Assembly: GCA_027563145.1 (NCBI GenBank)
Contig: CP071306.1
Span: 434,001-498,000, forward strand
DNA: 64,000 nt
Direction: 5' to 3'
Source of the DNA: Halocatena halophila
GTDB taxonomy: Archaea > Halobacteriota > Halobacteria > Halobacteriales > Haloarculaceae
Numbering within the stretch: position 1 is the stretch's first letter; every line of letters begins with the position of its first letter. The notes under the pieces were generated by a model. That model ran no database searches. It was not told where the DNA came from and saw only the letters and a program-made list of their open reading frames with translations. Of the stretch, positions 45,125-53,678 are shown piece by piece. The position numbers and the translations under genes were made by a program.

Positions 45125-46204
45125 TTACTTAGAACGGTCGAGCGGAACGTGACAGTCGATCGGTTGTTTGCTACCAACTGGTTCCGTGGTCATCGTTGGC
45201 CACTCGCCAGTGCTAGTGAGGATTTCGATCCCACTGTCGCCGATAAGAACCGTCTCTTCACACTTTGTCCCCTGGACGGAGGGATTCCACGCGTAGCCCA
45301 TCGGTGTCATCACTTGCCTTTCGAGATTAGGGGTGGCGATCCACTCGCGGGATGCGTAGCCGGCCGCGCCGCCCTGATGGTGAAGCTGCCATTCATCTGG
45401 ATAGCCAACCACATCGTAGGCGTTCTGTATCGCAGAGAAGACGTCACTTGCGGTGCCGTCGTCGCTAGCTACGCGTTGTGTCGCGCGCACGGCTGTGGTG
45501 TGCACGCGCGCTGCGGCGTGGTGGCGCGCTGTTAGCCATTCTGGCGGATCGAACGCGACGGTGCGCGTCGCGGAAACGACCAATCCCCGTCGTCGGGTAC
45601 AGACTGACGCGATGGCGTACGAACCAAGCTGTTCGTCGGTCGGCCTGAAATGTCGGTGACGTTGTAATCGTCGCGCACCACCAACGAGACAAACTGGAAC
45701 GCTCATGGCGCGTTCGGTCAACCGCCCGGTTAGCGTGCTAGCGACCTCTCGCTCGGTCTGCGTCGAAGAGAGCGTTCGACAGACGGATTCGAGAACTTCA
45801 GCCGTTTCTCGACCGAGCGCACGGTAGTCTTCGATGGCTGTCGAATCGAGCGGCTGGCGAACGTCCGAAAGGTCCACCTCTTCGAGCCCTGAAACGGGAA
45901 AATCAGCCGCTGCGGGCTCATTTGTTCGGGCTTCGATTGCGCCAGCGAGCGTCGTATCGTACCAGTCAAACTCCTCGACAGCGAACTCCTCAACCTCTGA
46001 ACGAATTCTGTCGGCCTCGATATTCGCCGTCAGAATTGTGGGCTCCGTTCCGTCGTATCGGATCGCAGCGACGCCAACAGGATGTCCGGTATTGATCCTG
46101 TTGTCTGCCCGTGTCACCCATCCGTAGTTGTTCGTCGTCGCAAGCCAGATGGTCTCTAGCGATCGATCCTCGAGGACGGTGTCGAGGCTGTCGAGTGCGC
46201 TCAT
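45125..46204 (-). CDS. M24 (creatinase/aminopeptidase P-like) protein without metal ligands
   Basis: A 359-residue protein with a creatinase-like N-terminal domain (residues ~1-120, ATTNNYGWVTRADNRIN) and a pita-bread M24 C-terminal domain. Comparison with the M24 pattern shows the two aspartates missing (the D...SDITRT region reads CTRRRGLVVSATRT). One glutamate is also missing (the TxEP region reads AWNPSV), while HHQGG and KCEETVLI are kept. It is unlikely to be a dinuclear metallopeptidase and may be a pseudo-enzyme or metal-free hydrolase. The start at 46204 is preferred to one 39 bp upstream. Confidence 0.72.
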   Translation of the reverse strand: MSALDSLDTVLEDRSLETIWLATTNNYGWVTRADNRINTGHPVGVAAIRYDGTEPTILTANIEADRIRSEVEEFAVEEFDWYDTTLAGAIEARTNEPAAADFPVSGLEEVDLSDVRQPLDSTAIEDYRALGRETAEVLESVCRTLSSTQTEREVASTLTGRLTERAMSVPVCLVGGARRLQRHRHFRPTDEQLGSYAIASVCTRRRGLVVSATRTVAFDPPEWLTARHHAAARVHTTAVRATQRVASDDGTASDVFSAIQNAYDVVGYPDEWQLHHQGGAAGYASREWIATPNLERQVMTPMGYAWNPSVQGTKCEETVLIGDSGIEILTSTGEWPTMTTEPVGSKQPIDCHVPLDRSK

Positions 46205-46265
46205 GGCCAGCCTTCTGGCCCCTACGGGCAAAGCCCTATCCATTTGGGGTATTTTTTATCCGCGT

Positions 46266-46670
46266 TCAATCCGTCGTCGATGGCGTCTCCTCAACTCGTG
46301 AGGCGAACGCCACCGTCGGCGTTACGCGGTCAACAACGATTGTCACCTCTTCTTCTGGCTCTCCCTCCGGAACGATGATCACGTATCCGCGTTCGACCTT
46401 GGCGATGCCGTCGCCCTCGCGGCCGACCGCTTCGACGGTAACGGTTCGCGTTTCACCTTCCGCGACTGGAGGCGTTTTTTCGGGGCCAACCGGGCGATCC
46501 GACGGCGTGGCCGTCTCTTCCGTTGCCAACAGTGCGACGCGATAGACGCTTCCTGGCGTGATCGAACCGTGGGTGATTTCGGCCTTTGGAACCTCGATAA
46601 CGACCGACGATTCCCGCTGTTCGACCGTTCCAGTGAAGACGGTGCGAAGCGCCTCCGATATTTCAACCAT
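46266..46670 (-). CDS. TRAM-domain protein
   Basis: A 134-residue protein. The C-terminal ~65 residues form a TRAM RNA-binding beta-barrel (TVTVEAVGREGDGIAKVERGYVIIVPE, then EVTIVVDRVTPTVAFA). The N-terminal ~55 residues hold another small beta-rich unit. Archaeal TRAM proteins bind RNA and can act as RNA chaperones. The start MVEISEALR is preferred to one 12 bp upstream. It lies upstream of the M24-like gene, same strand, 61 bp apart. Confidence 0.85.
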   Translation of the reverse strand: MVEISEALRTVFTGTVEQRESSVVIEVPKAEITHGSITPGSVYRVALLATEETATPSDRPVGPEKTPPVAEGETRTVTVEAVGREGDGIAKVERGYVIIVPEGEPEEEVTIVVDRVTPTVAFASRVEETPSTTD

Positions 46671-46892
46671 ATGCGGACGCAAGTGCTCAGTAGTTAAGAA
46701 AACATCCCTCTACACAATGCCGATTGACGGATCGGACCAACGCCATGGTCAAAAGCCCGTGCCGGATCTCCTTTTGTATAGAATTTATTACATAAATCAC
46801 AAAGTAGTGATAAGTATTTGTACTATTATAACAGAAATATCGTCAAGATTCGTAACTGCACGAACAAATGTACGGCTGTAATGGCTACGAGC

Positions 46893-49800
46893 TCAGACGT
46901 AGCGCTGGGCACTGAGTGGGATGACAGCCTGACCGCCGGGCTCGAGAATGTAGTCGTATCCGTCGTCGGCTGGTTTGTCGATCGTTGGCGTGTTTTTGAG
47001 ATCGAGCACGAGTCTGGTACCGTCCTTACCAGAGATGCCGTGGATCTCGTATGCGCCGTTCCGGTCGGCAACGCTGTCGGCATAACACCAGCGGCCACAG
47101 AGATCAAATCGCTCAAGCGCCGTCTCGTAGGATTGGTCCAGCTCGAGTTCGAGGAAATACCGTTCGGATGGTTGACGACTGAAGTCGGCAACCGTTCCCT
47201 CGATCCGTCCGGTTGACAGCGAAAGTAGTTTCGTTCCGTCGTTGTCGACAATCGAAGTGCCTTCGTTGAGATATGCGAACATTCCATCACCGGCGTTCTT
47301 AGAGAGGACGGCGAACGCGCCAGTGAACGAAAACTGATCACCAACCACGTGTCGCTCGGTGGGAGCGTTCGTGCTCGCCACGTAATCCGTTCGACCGTTG
47401 GCCAACTCCACCGCGACGGCACGAGCGGTTGGATCCGGACCGTCGATCGGAATTCGATGAACTGACTCGACAAACCGTTCGGTGTATGGCTCGATCACAC
47501 CGGTAAATGTCGAGCTGAGGTCGGTTCCGGACCGCCGTGCCAGAAGGTAAGTGAACGTTTCCGGATTCCCCCACGCCTGTGGTGGATCGCCGCTGGCAAG
47601 CGCAACCTCGCTGGCCGGTTCAAGTTGCGTCAGTCGCAACCGAACCGGCTGATCGTACTCCTCGTGGACACCCCAGTAATCAGAAAGCCGCCACTCGACG
47701 CTAAACGGCGATGCAGGGTCGCTATCGCGCCGAACGTCGTCGAGGTAGTTGTACCCGTTCCCGACAACCGAATCGTAGGGGGTCGTCTCACCCGGTTCGG
47801 GTTTCGGAACACTAGTGCCCGCGTAGGTTCCCGATGGTTGAGATTCGAGTGAGAGGCCAGTCGTCGATACACCAACCGGGGTGTTGTTGGGACGCATCGA
47901 TGCGGCCGTGCCATCGATCACGAGCGAGTCGAATCTGATCCGGCCGACCTGTTTTGTCCCAATCGCTCCGAAAACACCGATCGAATCCGGAGAAAACGGG
48001 GAGAGAGAGGCGCTGTGAGTCGCGATCTGGTTCCCATCGTGTTCGAGACGGATGGTGATCATTCCACCGGCGAGTTCGACTGAAAGCTCTACAGTTGGCG
48101 CTGCTCCGTGGGTCTGGTTCGCATAGCCTGCTCGAGTGGTCTCTGCCGTCCGTGTCGAGGCAATCGTCGGATCAACACAAACAGTGCGATAAGATCCCCA
48201 CTCGTTACGCGCAGGGTAAAACAGCCCTACTCGAATCCGTTGCCCGTCGAAACGACCGAATCCTGCACAGACGTGTCTTCCGTCCTCAGTCTGACCGAGA
48301 TAGATCGACTGGTTCACCCCTAGCGAGTCTTCGGCGAGCACGGGCCGGACGGTGACCGAAACGCTCGATAGGTGACCGGAGTGAATGACAACTCCCGCCC
48401 AGTCCGCAGCTGCTGGTGACGGGCTGGTAACATTGATACCGATATTATCGTCCGTGGCGGTCGTGGTGATCGCACCGTCTCCGTCGCGAATCACCACCGT
48501 CCGGTTTTCGTCGATCGGGGCGTGTTCGTCAACCGTCTGTGCCCCATGGAAGCTGTAGAGATGTTCGCTTCCGCCATCGACGCAAAAGAAATCAACCACG
48601 TACGCATCGCTCTCGTCAACAGTGATCTGGGCGGTCGTCCGTCGATATTCGTCGGTACTGTCGTAATGGTCTGGTGCGGCGACCGAAAACAGTTGCACCC
48701 GGTCGGTGTGGTCGAATCGGCGTGGCATCCCGACCCACGCCTTGTTCTGTGGACGGTCATCGACGACCACCGTGTTGTGCGAAACCGTGTTTTTCGTCCA
48801 GTGCATCCGCTTTGGCCACTTTCCAGTTCGTTCGGGATAGCCAAGATCCGGCGTGCAGTCCAGTCCGTGCGCGAACAGGCCAAGATTCAGGGTATCGCGG
48901 TGACAGTGCATCGAGCCGTCTGTTCCGTCGATTTCGTAGGCGTTTCGCCCGTAGTACGTCCAGACAGCATTTTTGGCAGCAGTGTTGGCACGCAATCCGG
49001 TAAAGCCGAATCCGGCGAGCTGTCTGCTGTCGAGATCCAGGGGTCCATCAGCTGCCATCACGCGTTCGACGCGGTGTAACACGCTGGTGGGCTCCCACTC
49101 GAACACCTGCTCACGGAGTCCATCAGTCGAATCGCCGTTTCGGTGGTAGAGCCACTTTGCGAGCTCGTCCGACTGGCTCGAAACACAGGCACCGATCATG
49201 GGCTCAACCTCGACCAGTTCGTCGATACCGGGACGACCGGCGGCCTTCGTATCACCGATCGACGGAACGTACCGCCCGTTGAACGCCAGCGCCGGTTCGT
49301 TCGTGAACAGTCGGTCGAGCAGCCAGTCGAACGATTGGTCCACGTCCGTTCGCGACAGAATCTCGGTGACATTGCTCACGGCCGTTTTTACCAGACTGTT
49401 GTAATGGATTGATCCCTCATCAGGAAAGCCGTCTCGGTCGAACGATTCGAGGATGGTATCGTGAAGATTCCCACCGGACACTTCCCATGTTCCCCATTCG
49501 CCGTCCTCATCGAGCTGTTCGAGTCCTCCCTCCTGGAGCAAAAAGTCGATGGCCTCCTGTGAGTATCCATCAGAATCGTCCTGAACGACGGCCGAGAGCG
49601 CGAGGGTGGCCTGGTGTGAGCCAACGTTTCCGCGGATTTGTGCAGCTTTAATCGCAGGCAACACCTCCTGGAGAAGATTCGTTTCGATATTTCCACGTAT
49701 TGCATTGATAGAATCTTTTGATTCGAGACCAGGATAGCTGCTCGCCTGTTTCGAACAGAATGAAACGAGCCTGTCGTCGTCCGCCTGTGCCGGATAGACG

Positions 49801-50765
49801 GCGTCGTACGCCCGGAGTGGTGCCTTGATCCAGAAGGACTCCCAGATCGAACCGAGCTGTTTTCCCCGACCAGTGCCGCCGTGACTCGGATTCACAAAGC
49901 CGTTCACCTCGGTGTAACCGTCATCGAAGTAGCGCGTATCCTGCAACGAAAACGAGGGGTACACATCGGCGAGTCGGTCGAGCAACACTGTGGCAGCCCT
50001 GGCGTACTGACAGTCGTTCGTGAACAGATACGCACGCGCAAACGCTTCTAACATCTCCCGACAGCCGTACACGATTGCCCAGTGGTGAGCGTAGGCGACG
50101 GGCACCCATTTGGTGTCTGGAGGTCCGAGATCGCCGTTTGTATCGATCCACCCGAGACCGTCGTCAACCCCCCACGACCGTCCCATCTCCGGGTGTCGCT
50201 CGTTCACCAGAAGACTTTCATCCGCCCGCTCGGGATCGAACGTGCCGCGTTCGTCGAGACCACTTCGTCGGTACGCCTCAAAATCGTTCGTTGGAAGCGT
50301 ATACTCTCCGTTCGTCACGGTCCAGCGGGTTTCTGGCGTGGCAACGAAGCTCGTTTCACTGACTGTCTCTGTGAGTGTCCACTCGCCGCTCGTTGGTGGG
50401 AGCGTCTGTGCTGGTGGCGCAAGCCAGGCAGCCCGAGGGATATCTTGCGAACCAACATACTGCCATAGCTCTTCGAGACAGAACGTATCGAGTATCTGAT
50501 CTGCACGTTGGCGGACAGTGGTACTCTCCTGTTGGGCCCAGTCGTAATTACTGACGTTCCAGCGGGCCGCCTTCCGGTTCGATTGCGTGTAGTAGCTTGG
50601 GCCACCTTTGGTACCGGTGAGTTGGCCCGCAGCCGGCGTCGTTCCGATGGCGCCCATGCCGACCGCAGCGAGCCCTGACACGCCAAGGAATCCCCGACGT
50701 GTCACGTCCAGCAACGCTGTGGTGTCTACAGACGAGTCACCGCACTCATCATCGCTAGTGGGCAT
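46893..50765 (-). CDS. Tat-exported heparinase II/III-family polysaccharide lyase
   Basis: A 1290-residue secreted enzyme. The Tat signal has Arg23-Arg24 (VTRRGFLGVSGLAAVG) and a likely cleavage near TPAAGQ (~48). A helical alginate-lyase-type domain follows (residues ~60-570, with GNVGSHQAT at 379-387 and EGSIHYN at 450-456). Then comes a heparinase II/III beta-domain with HCHRDTLNL (620-628), DLGYP and SHNTVVVDD (662-670). The remaining ~550 residues are beta-rich, probably carbohydrate-binding. It would cleave a uronate-containing polysaccharide by beta-elimination outside the cell. The start at 50765 has a TATA-like run ~30 bp upstream; an ATG at 50822 is the alternative. Confidence 0.82.
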   Translation of the reverse strand: MPTSDDECGDSSVDTTALLDVTRRGFLGVSGLAAVGMGAIGTTPAAGQLTGTKGGPSYYTQSNRKAARWNVSNYDWAQQESTTVRQRADQILDTFCLEELWQYVGSQDIPRAAWLAPPAQTLPPTSGEWTLTETVSETSFVATPETRWTVTNGEYTLPTNDFEAYRRSGLDERGTFDPERADESLLVNERHPEMGRSWGVDDGLGWIDTNGDLGPPDTKWVPVAYAHHWAIVYGCREMLEAFARAYLFTNDCQYARAATVLLDRLADVYPSFSLQDTRYFDDGYTEVNGFVNPSHGGTGRGKQLGSIWESFWIKAPLRAYDAVYPAQADDDRLVSFCSKQASSYPGLESKDSINAIRGNIETNLLQEVLPAIKAAQIRGNVGSHQATLALSAVVQDDSDGYSQEAIDFLLQEGGLEQLDEDGEWGTWEVSGGNLHDTILESFDRDGFPDEGSIHYNSLVKTAVSNVTEILSRTDVDQSFDWLLDRLFTNEPALAFNGRYVPSIGDTKAAGRPGIDELVEVEPMIGACVSSQSDELAKWLYHRNGDSTDGLREQVFEWEPTSVLHRVERVMAADGPLDLDSRQLAGFGFTGLRANTAAKNAVWTYYGRNAYEIDGTDGSMHCHRDTLNLGLFAHGLDCTPDLGYPERTGKWPKRMHWTKNTVSHNTVVVDDRPQNKAWVGMPRRFDHTDRVQLFSVAAPDHYDSTDEYRRTTAQITVDESDAYVVDFFCVDGGSEHLYSFHGAQTVDEHAPIDENRTVVIRDGDGAITTTATDDNIGINVTSPSPAAADWAGVVIHSGHLSSVSVTVRPVLAEDSLGVNQSIYLGQTEDGRHVCAGFGRFDGQRIRVGLFYPARNEWGSYRTVCVDPTIASTRTAETTRAGYANQTHGAAPTVELSVELAGGMITIRLEHDGNQIATHSASLSPFSPDSIGVFGAIGTKQVGRIRFDSLVIDGTAASMRPNNTPVGVSTTGLSLESQPSGTYAGTSVPKPEPGETTPYDSVVGNGYNYLDDVRRDSDPASPFSVEWRLSDYWGVHEEYDQPVRLRLTQLEPASEVALASGDPPQAWGNPETFTYLLARRSGTDLSSTFTGVIEPYTERFVESVHRIPIDGPDPTARAVAVELANGRTDYVASTNAPTERHVVGDQFSFTGAFAVLSKNAGDGMFAYLNEGTSIVDNDGTKLLSLSTGRIEGTVADFSRQPSERYFLELELDQSYETALERFDLCGRWCYADSVADRNGAYEIHGISGKDGTRLVLDLKNTPTIDKPADDGYDYILEPGGQAVIPLSAQRYV

Positions 50766-50945
50766 ACCATCAATATCAAATGGAAACCTCCTTAATTTTT
50801 CTATCAATGAATGAGATAGCATCTTGAGTCCATGGTACGGTTCCCCTCGGATTGTGGAAGAAACTCTCTAGCAGTTGTCCCATTCTCCCATTGTGGCGTT
50901 GCGTACACTCAATCGCTCACTCTCTGGCGAACGGTCGAAGTACTG
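50766..50945. other. Upstream region of the lyase gene
   Basis: This 180-bp stretch holds a TATA-like run on the minus strand (AAAAATTA at ~50793-50800), ~30 bp before the chosen lyase start. A Shine-Dalgarno-like TAAGGAGGTT is complementary to 50785-50794. The latter is 19 nt from the in-frame ATG, too far for normal use. Confidence 0.4.
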
Positions 50946-51083
50946 TTACACACCAGGTGCAATCCCTGCCAACGCCGCCAGAATGTACAGTCCACAGACC
51001 GCTGCAAACAGGAGAATAAACAGGATGAGATAGTCAAACGCTCCCTGAACGGTGGTTGGATTGGGAAACTGCACAGTACTCAT
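50946..51083 (-). CDS. Small single-pass membrane protein
   Basis: A 45-residue frame from ATG 51083 to TAA. It has a polar N-terminus (MSTVQFPNPTTVQGAF), then one long hydrophobic helix (YLILFILLFAAVCGLYILAA), and the end LAGIAPGV. Codon use is GC-rich at third positions, unlike the flanking AT-rich non-coding DNA. It lies just upstream of the exported lyase on the same strand. I recognise no family; a role as a membrane anchor, regulator or subunit is only a guess. Confidence 0.55.
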   Translation of the reverse strand: MSTVQFPNPTTVQGAFDYLILFILLFAAVCGLYILAALAGIAPGV

Positions 51084-51369
51084 TTTGCATCCGAGTCTGG
51101 ATAATCGTATCGATTTTTATCAGAAATTTATAGTAGGATAGTTCCATTATTTGGTTGTCCTATTTATCAATCAGATTTTGAACGCCACAATACAACTCTC
51201 CAGATGTTCACGATGGAATTCTGTCGATCGATGGGAGTAGCCTGCGGTGGGAATCCGCCGGCAGCGAAGTCGATCGAGAGTCTCCCACGCCTTGCTACCA
51301 TCTTTCTTGAACCTTGCTGTTTCAATCCCGAATAGATCACGTCGCAGAAATACTTAGATTTTTTTACCT
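51084..51369. other. Intergenic, possible mobile-element remnant
   Basis: A 286-bp stretch without an intact gene. Positions ~51230-51300 are GC-rich and G/C-palindromic (GGGAATCCGCCGGC and later GAGAGTCTCCCACG). This reminds me of the 3' ends of haloarchaeal IS1341-type elements, but I cannot confirm it. An AT-rich promoter-like run precedes the HTH gene. Confidence 0.3.
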
Positions 51370-51807
51370 ATGGATAGTAGTCACTCTATGGACAAACTCG
51401 CCGACATTACGGTTGATCGCCTGTTGGAGGCACTCGATGAGGTCGACAGTGCCAAGGCGGCCAAACGGCTGATGATAGCGCTCGCGTACAAGGATGGGGT
51501 TTCGGTAGACACGTTGAGCGATCGATACGGGCTCAGCAGATCCACGGTCTATTCCTGGCTAGACCGATTCGAGTACCGGTCGATCGAGTCGGCGATTGAG
51601 GACGACTCCCGTCCTGGCCGTCCGCCCAAACTCGACGATGACCAACAGAGTGCAGTCCGCACGGCGCTTGCGAGCGATCCATCTGCATACGACTACGACG
51701 CCTCGAAGTGGACCCCTGAGCTGCTCCAGCACCATATCGAATCGGAGTACGACGTTTCGTACTCGCTGGGCCACGTCCGACGAATCATTCGAGAGCTAAC
51801 CGGCTAG
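51370..51807 (+). CDS. IS630-type helix-turn-helix protein, catalytic part absent
   Basis: A 145-residue protein with the paired HTH/winged-helix region of IS630-family transposases: a first HTH (KRLMIALAYKDGVSVDTLSDRYGLSR), the linker SRPGRPPKL, and a second winged helix (WTPELLQHHIESEYDVSYSLGHVRRI). In IS630 elements this ORF is followed by a DDE domain, often by frameshift. Here the protein ends at RELTG and no DDE sequence follows. It is either a remnant or a domesticated DNA-binding protein. A second ATG at 51388 is an alternative start. Confidence 0.7.
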   Translation: MDSSHSMDKLADITVDRLLEALDEVDSAKAAKRLMIALAYKDGVSVDTLSDRYGLSRSTVYSWLDRFEYRSIESAIEDDSRPGRPPKLDDDQQSAVRTALASDPSAYDYDASKWTPELLQHHIESEYDVSYSLGHVRRIIRELTG

Positions 51808-51876
51808 TAATCGTTTGAGTAACTCGGCGTTGTAGGGTGGCAATAACTTTCCACGCAACAGCCGGAGTTGACGACG

Positions 51877-52014
51877 ATGTCTGAGTGGCTCACAGAAAGC
51901 GATTGGGAACGGATCACGACGTTTGCAAACGCCAGCATGCACGAGCGGACCCCTGAGTTGCTGTTGCCTGAATCTGCCCGGCCCGAGGAACTGCGGTCGG
52001 ACGAGGACGACTGA
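51877..52014 (+). CDS. Small acidic protein, unknown function
   Basis: A 45-residue frame (MSEWLTESDWERITTFAN, then ERTPELLLPE, with an acidic tail ELRSDEDD). Composition and codon use are haloarchaeal, and the N-terminal pattern resembles small proteins I associate with haloarchaea, without a known role. It lies 69 bp after the HTH gene and converges on the winged-helix gene. Confidence 0.5.
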   Translation: MSEWLTESDWERITTFANASMHERTPELLLPESARPEELRSDEDD

Positions 52015-52053
52015 GGCGTTCAGGTGGCGCGCTTTTCACTGGTGGCTCACCGA

Positions 52054-52329
52054 CTACAGAAGGTTCTCTGCTTCGATGGTTTCCCAGATCGCAGTCCCCT
52101 CATCAGTAATCCCGTAGACGCGCCCCTTGCGCCGGTCCTCAGACACCAGCAACTCGACCAACTCGCGCTCTTGTAGTCGCCCCAACGCACGCGAGACGTG
52201 CGAGATGGAGATGTCGGCGTCTTCGGCAACCTGCGATGGCGTTGCTGGCCCTTCCGCTAGGCGTTGTAGCACTGCTACTCGGTAGTTAGAACTGATCACG
52301 AAACTAACTTCGTCCCAGTCTTGTGTCAT
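52054..52329 (-). CDS. Winged-helix transcriptional regulator (ArsR/MarR type)
   Basis: A 91-residue single-domain regulator: VLQRLAEGPATPSQVAEDADISISHVSRALGRLQERELVELL forms the HTH, followed by the beta-wing RRKGRVYGITDEG. There is no ligand-binding domain, so it may respond through dimer contacts or act as a constitutive repressor. It is transcribed away from the DUF1616 gene; the 351-bp divergent region could contain its targets. Confidence 0.82.
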   Translation of the reverse strand: MTQDWDEVSFVISSNYRVAVLQRLAEGPATPSQVAEDADISISHVSRALGRLQERELVELLVSEDRRKGRVYGITDEGTAIWETIEAENLL

Positions 52330-52680
52330 TGGATACCCTCCATGGTGTCACAGTGTTCCTCACAGCATGCCGTATTCCTCGAAGACGGGTTTAGTAATAT
52401 AGTACATACCACCGCAAAAAATGATGGACGACTGTGTATTATGTGCCGAGCTGTACGCAACCCCATCTATGATCAGCTGTTTGGTGGGCTGTGTGCCGTG
52501 CTTGTTACTAAGGAAACCCTACTGATCGAACTGGCAGCCCCACCAATCCGTTTCAGGGCTTGCAGTAATCGACGTATAACAATGGCTGGCTCGTCCGTTA
52601 TTCTCAGTTACGACGATGTCCGGTTCAGCGTTTTCCCCGTTCGGTCCGGTTGCCATCGATCACCGCGGAGTGGTCAGTCC
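52330..52680. other. Divergent intergenic region
   Basis: This 351-bp stretch lies between the winged-helix gene and the DUF1616 gene. An open frame runs through it in phase with DUF1616, but its composition (Cys/Ser/Ile-rich, few acids) is not haloarchaeal. A TATA-like TAATATAGTACATA at ~52393-52406 is the only clear signal. Confidence 0.5.
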
Positions 52681-53676
52681 ATGACCAGTGCAAACGAGAC
52701 GAGCACATTCGGGGTGCAATCTGGGTATCTCCTCATTGAGGTGCTGCTGGTGGTGTTGTTGGTCGCCATCGCTGACTGGATCGTGCTATCGATGCAGTGG
52801 CTCCCCGTGCGGATGCCGGCAGGCCTGTTGCTCATTGGCTTTCTTCCAGGATACTCGCTGTCGACAGTGCTGTTTCCGACGCGTCGATTCCGAACCCGAT
52901 ACGGTGCGCTTGAGCAGTTTGCGCCGGGAATCTCCACGAGCGAACGATTCTGGCTGTCGATTGGGCTGAGTCTGGCGATCGATCCGATCATCGGACTTGG
53001 ATTGTGGACGCTCGATCCGCAGGGATTCGACGCACAGATCCTGGTGGGCGTGTTTTCGACATTCATCCTCGTCGCGACACTTTACGGCGGAATCAAACGC
53101 CGACGTATCGATCCGTCGGATCGGTTCCGGCTTCGTATCGACGTGTGGATTGCCCAGCAGTTGCGCCAACCACCGGTTGGGGGCACACTCGGACGAGTAC
53201 TGAACGTGGCCGTGATCTGCTCGCTCGTTCTCACAGTAGGCACACTCGGGTATGCACTAACCGTTCCTCAGACCGCAGAGAGTTTCACCACCGTAGAACT
53301 GCTCACCGAATCGACCGACGGGTTAGAGCTGGTCGGCAACAGCTCCGATATCGATGAGGGTGAGCCAGTAACGATCCAGATCACCAACCACGAGCAACGC
53401 CACCACACCTACACGGTGGTCGTCGTGACTGAACGGGCGCGATACGACGGCACGGAGGTGATCGAAGAGCGCGCCCGTCTCAACGCAGCGGTCCCGGCGG
53501 GCGAGCGGCGGCGACTCTCCTATGAGCTTTCGGCTCCTGGTTCGGCCGGAGACCGAGTTCGATTTCTGGTGTACCGAGGGGAGCCACCGGGATCGCCGAC
53601 GGGCGACAACGCCTATCGGTCGGTTCACATCTGGTTCGACGACGATTCGGCCAGCGTCGGTGCCGACAGCCGCTGA
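52681..53676 (+). CDS. DUF1616 membrane protein
   Basis: A 331-residue protein with four transmembrane helices in the first ~190 residues (LLIEVLLVVLLVAIADWIVL; MPAGLLLIGFLPGYSL; the latter GFLPGYSLxxVLFP patch is typical of DUF1616), and an outside beta-sandwich (residues ~210-325, TIQITNHEQRHHTYTVVVV). The family often sits in archaeal surface-glycan loci; the biochemical role is not known. The ATG at 52681 is chosen since the upstream part of the frame is non-coding. It is followed 2 bp later by the DUF457 gene. Confidence 0.8.
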   Translation: MTSANETSTFGVQSGYLLIEVLLVVLLVAIADWIVLSMQWLPVRMPAGLLLIGFLPGYSLSTVLFPTRRFRTRYGALEQFAPGISTSERFWLSIGLSLAIDPIIGLGLWTLDPQGFDAQILVGVFSTFILVATLYGGIKRRRIDPSDRFRLRIDVWIAQQLRQPPVGGTLGRVLNVAVICSLVLTVGTLGYALTVPQTAESFTTVELLTESTDGLELVGNSSDIDEGEPVTIQITNHEQRHHTYTVVVVTERARYDGTEVIEERARLNAAVPAGERRRLSYELSAPGSAGDRVRFLVYRGEPPGSPTGDNAYRSVHIWFDDDSASVGADSR

Positions 53677-53678
53677 GC

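Noticed and set aside
50785..50794. Shine-Dalgarno-like sequence upstream of the lyase
   Set aside because: It sits 19 nt from the in-frame ATG and would itself be coding if the longer start were used; a TATA-like run at leaderless spacing explains the start better.
51230..51300. 3' end of an IS1341-type (TnpB) element
   Set aside because: Only a vague resemblance in base pattern; no TnpB residues or ends could be confirmed, so it is mentioned only as possible debris.
52321..52680. N-terminal 120-codon extension of the DUF1616 frame
   Set aside because: It overlaps the divergent regulator start and has Cys/Ser-rich non-haloarchaeal composition; the family start fits ATG 52681.
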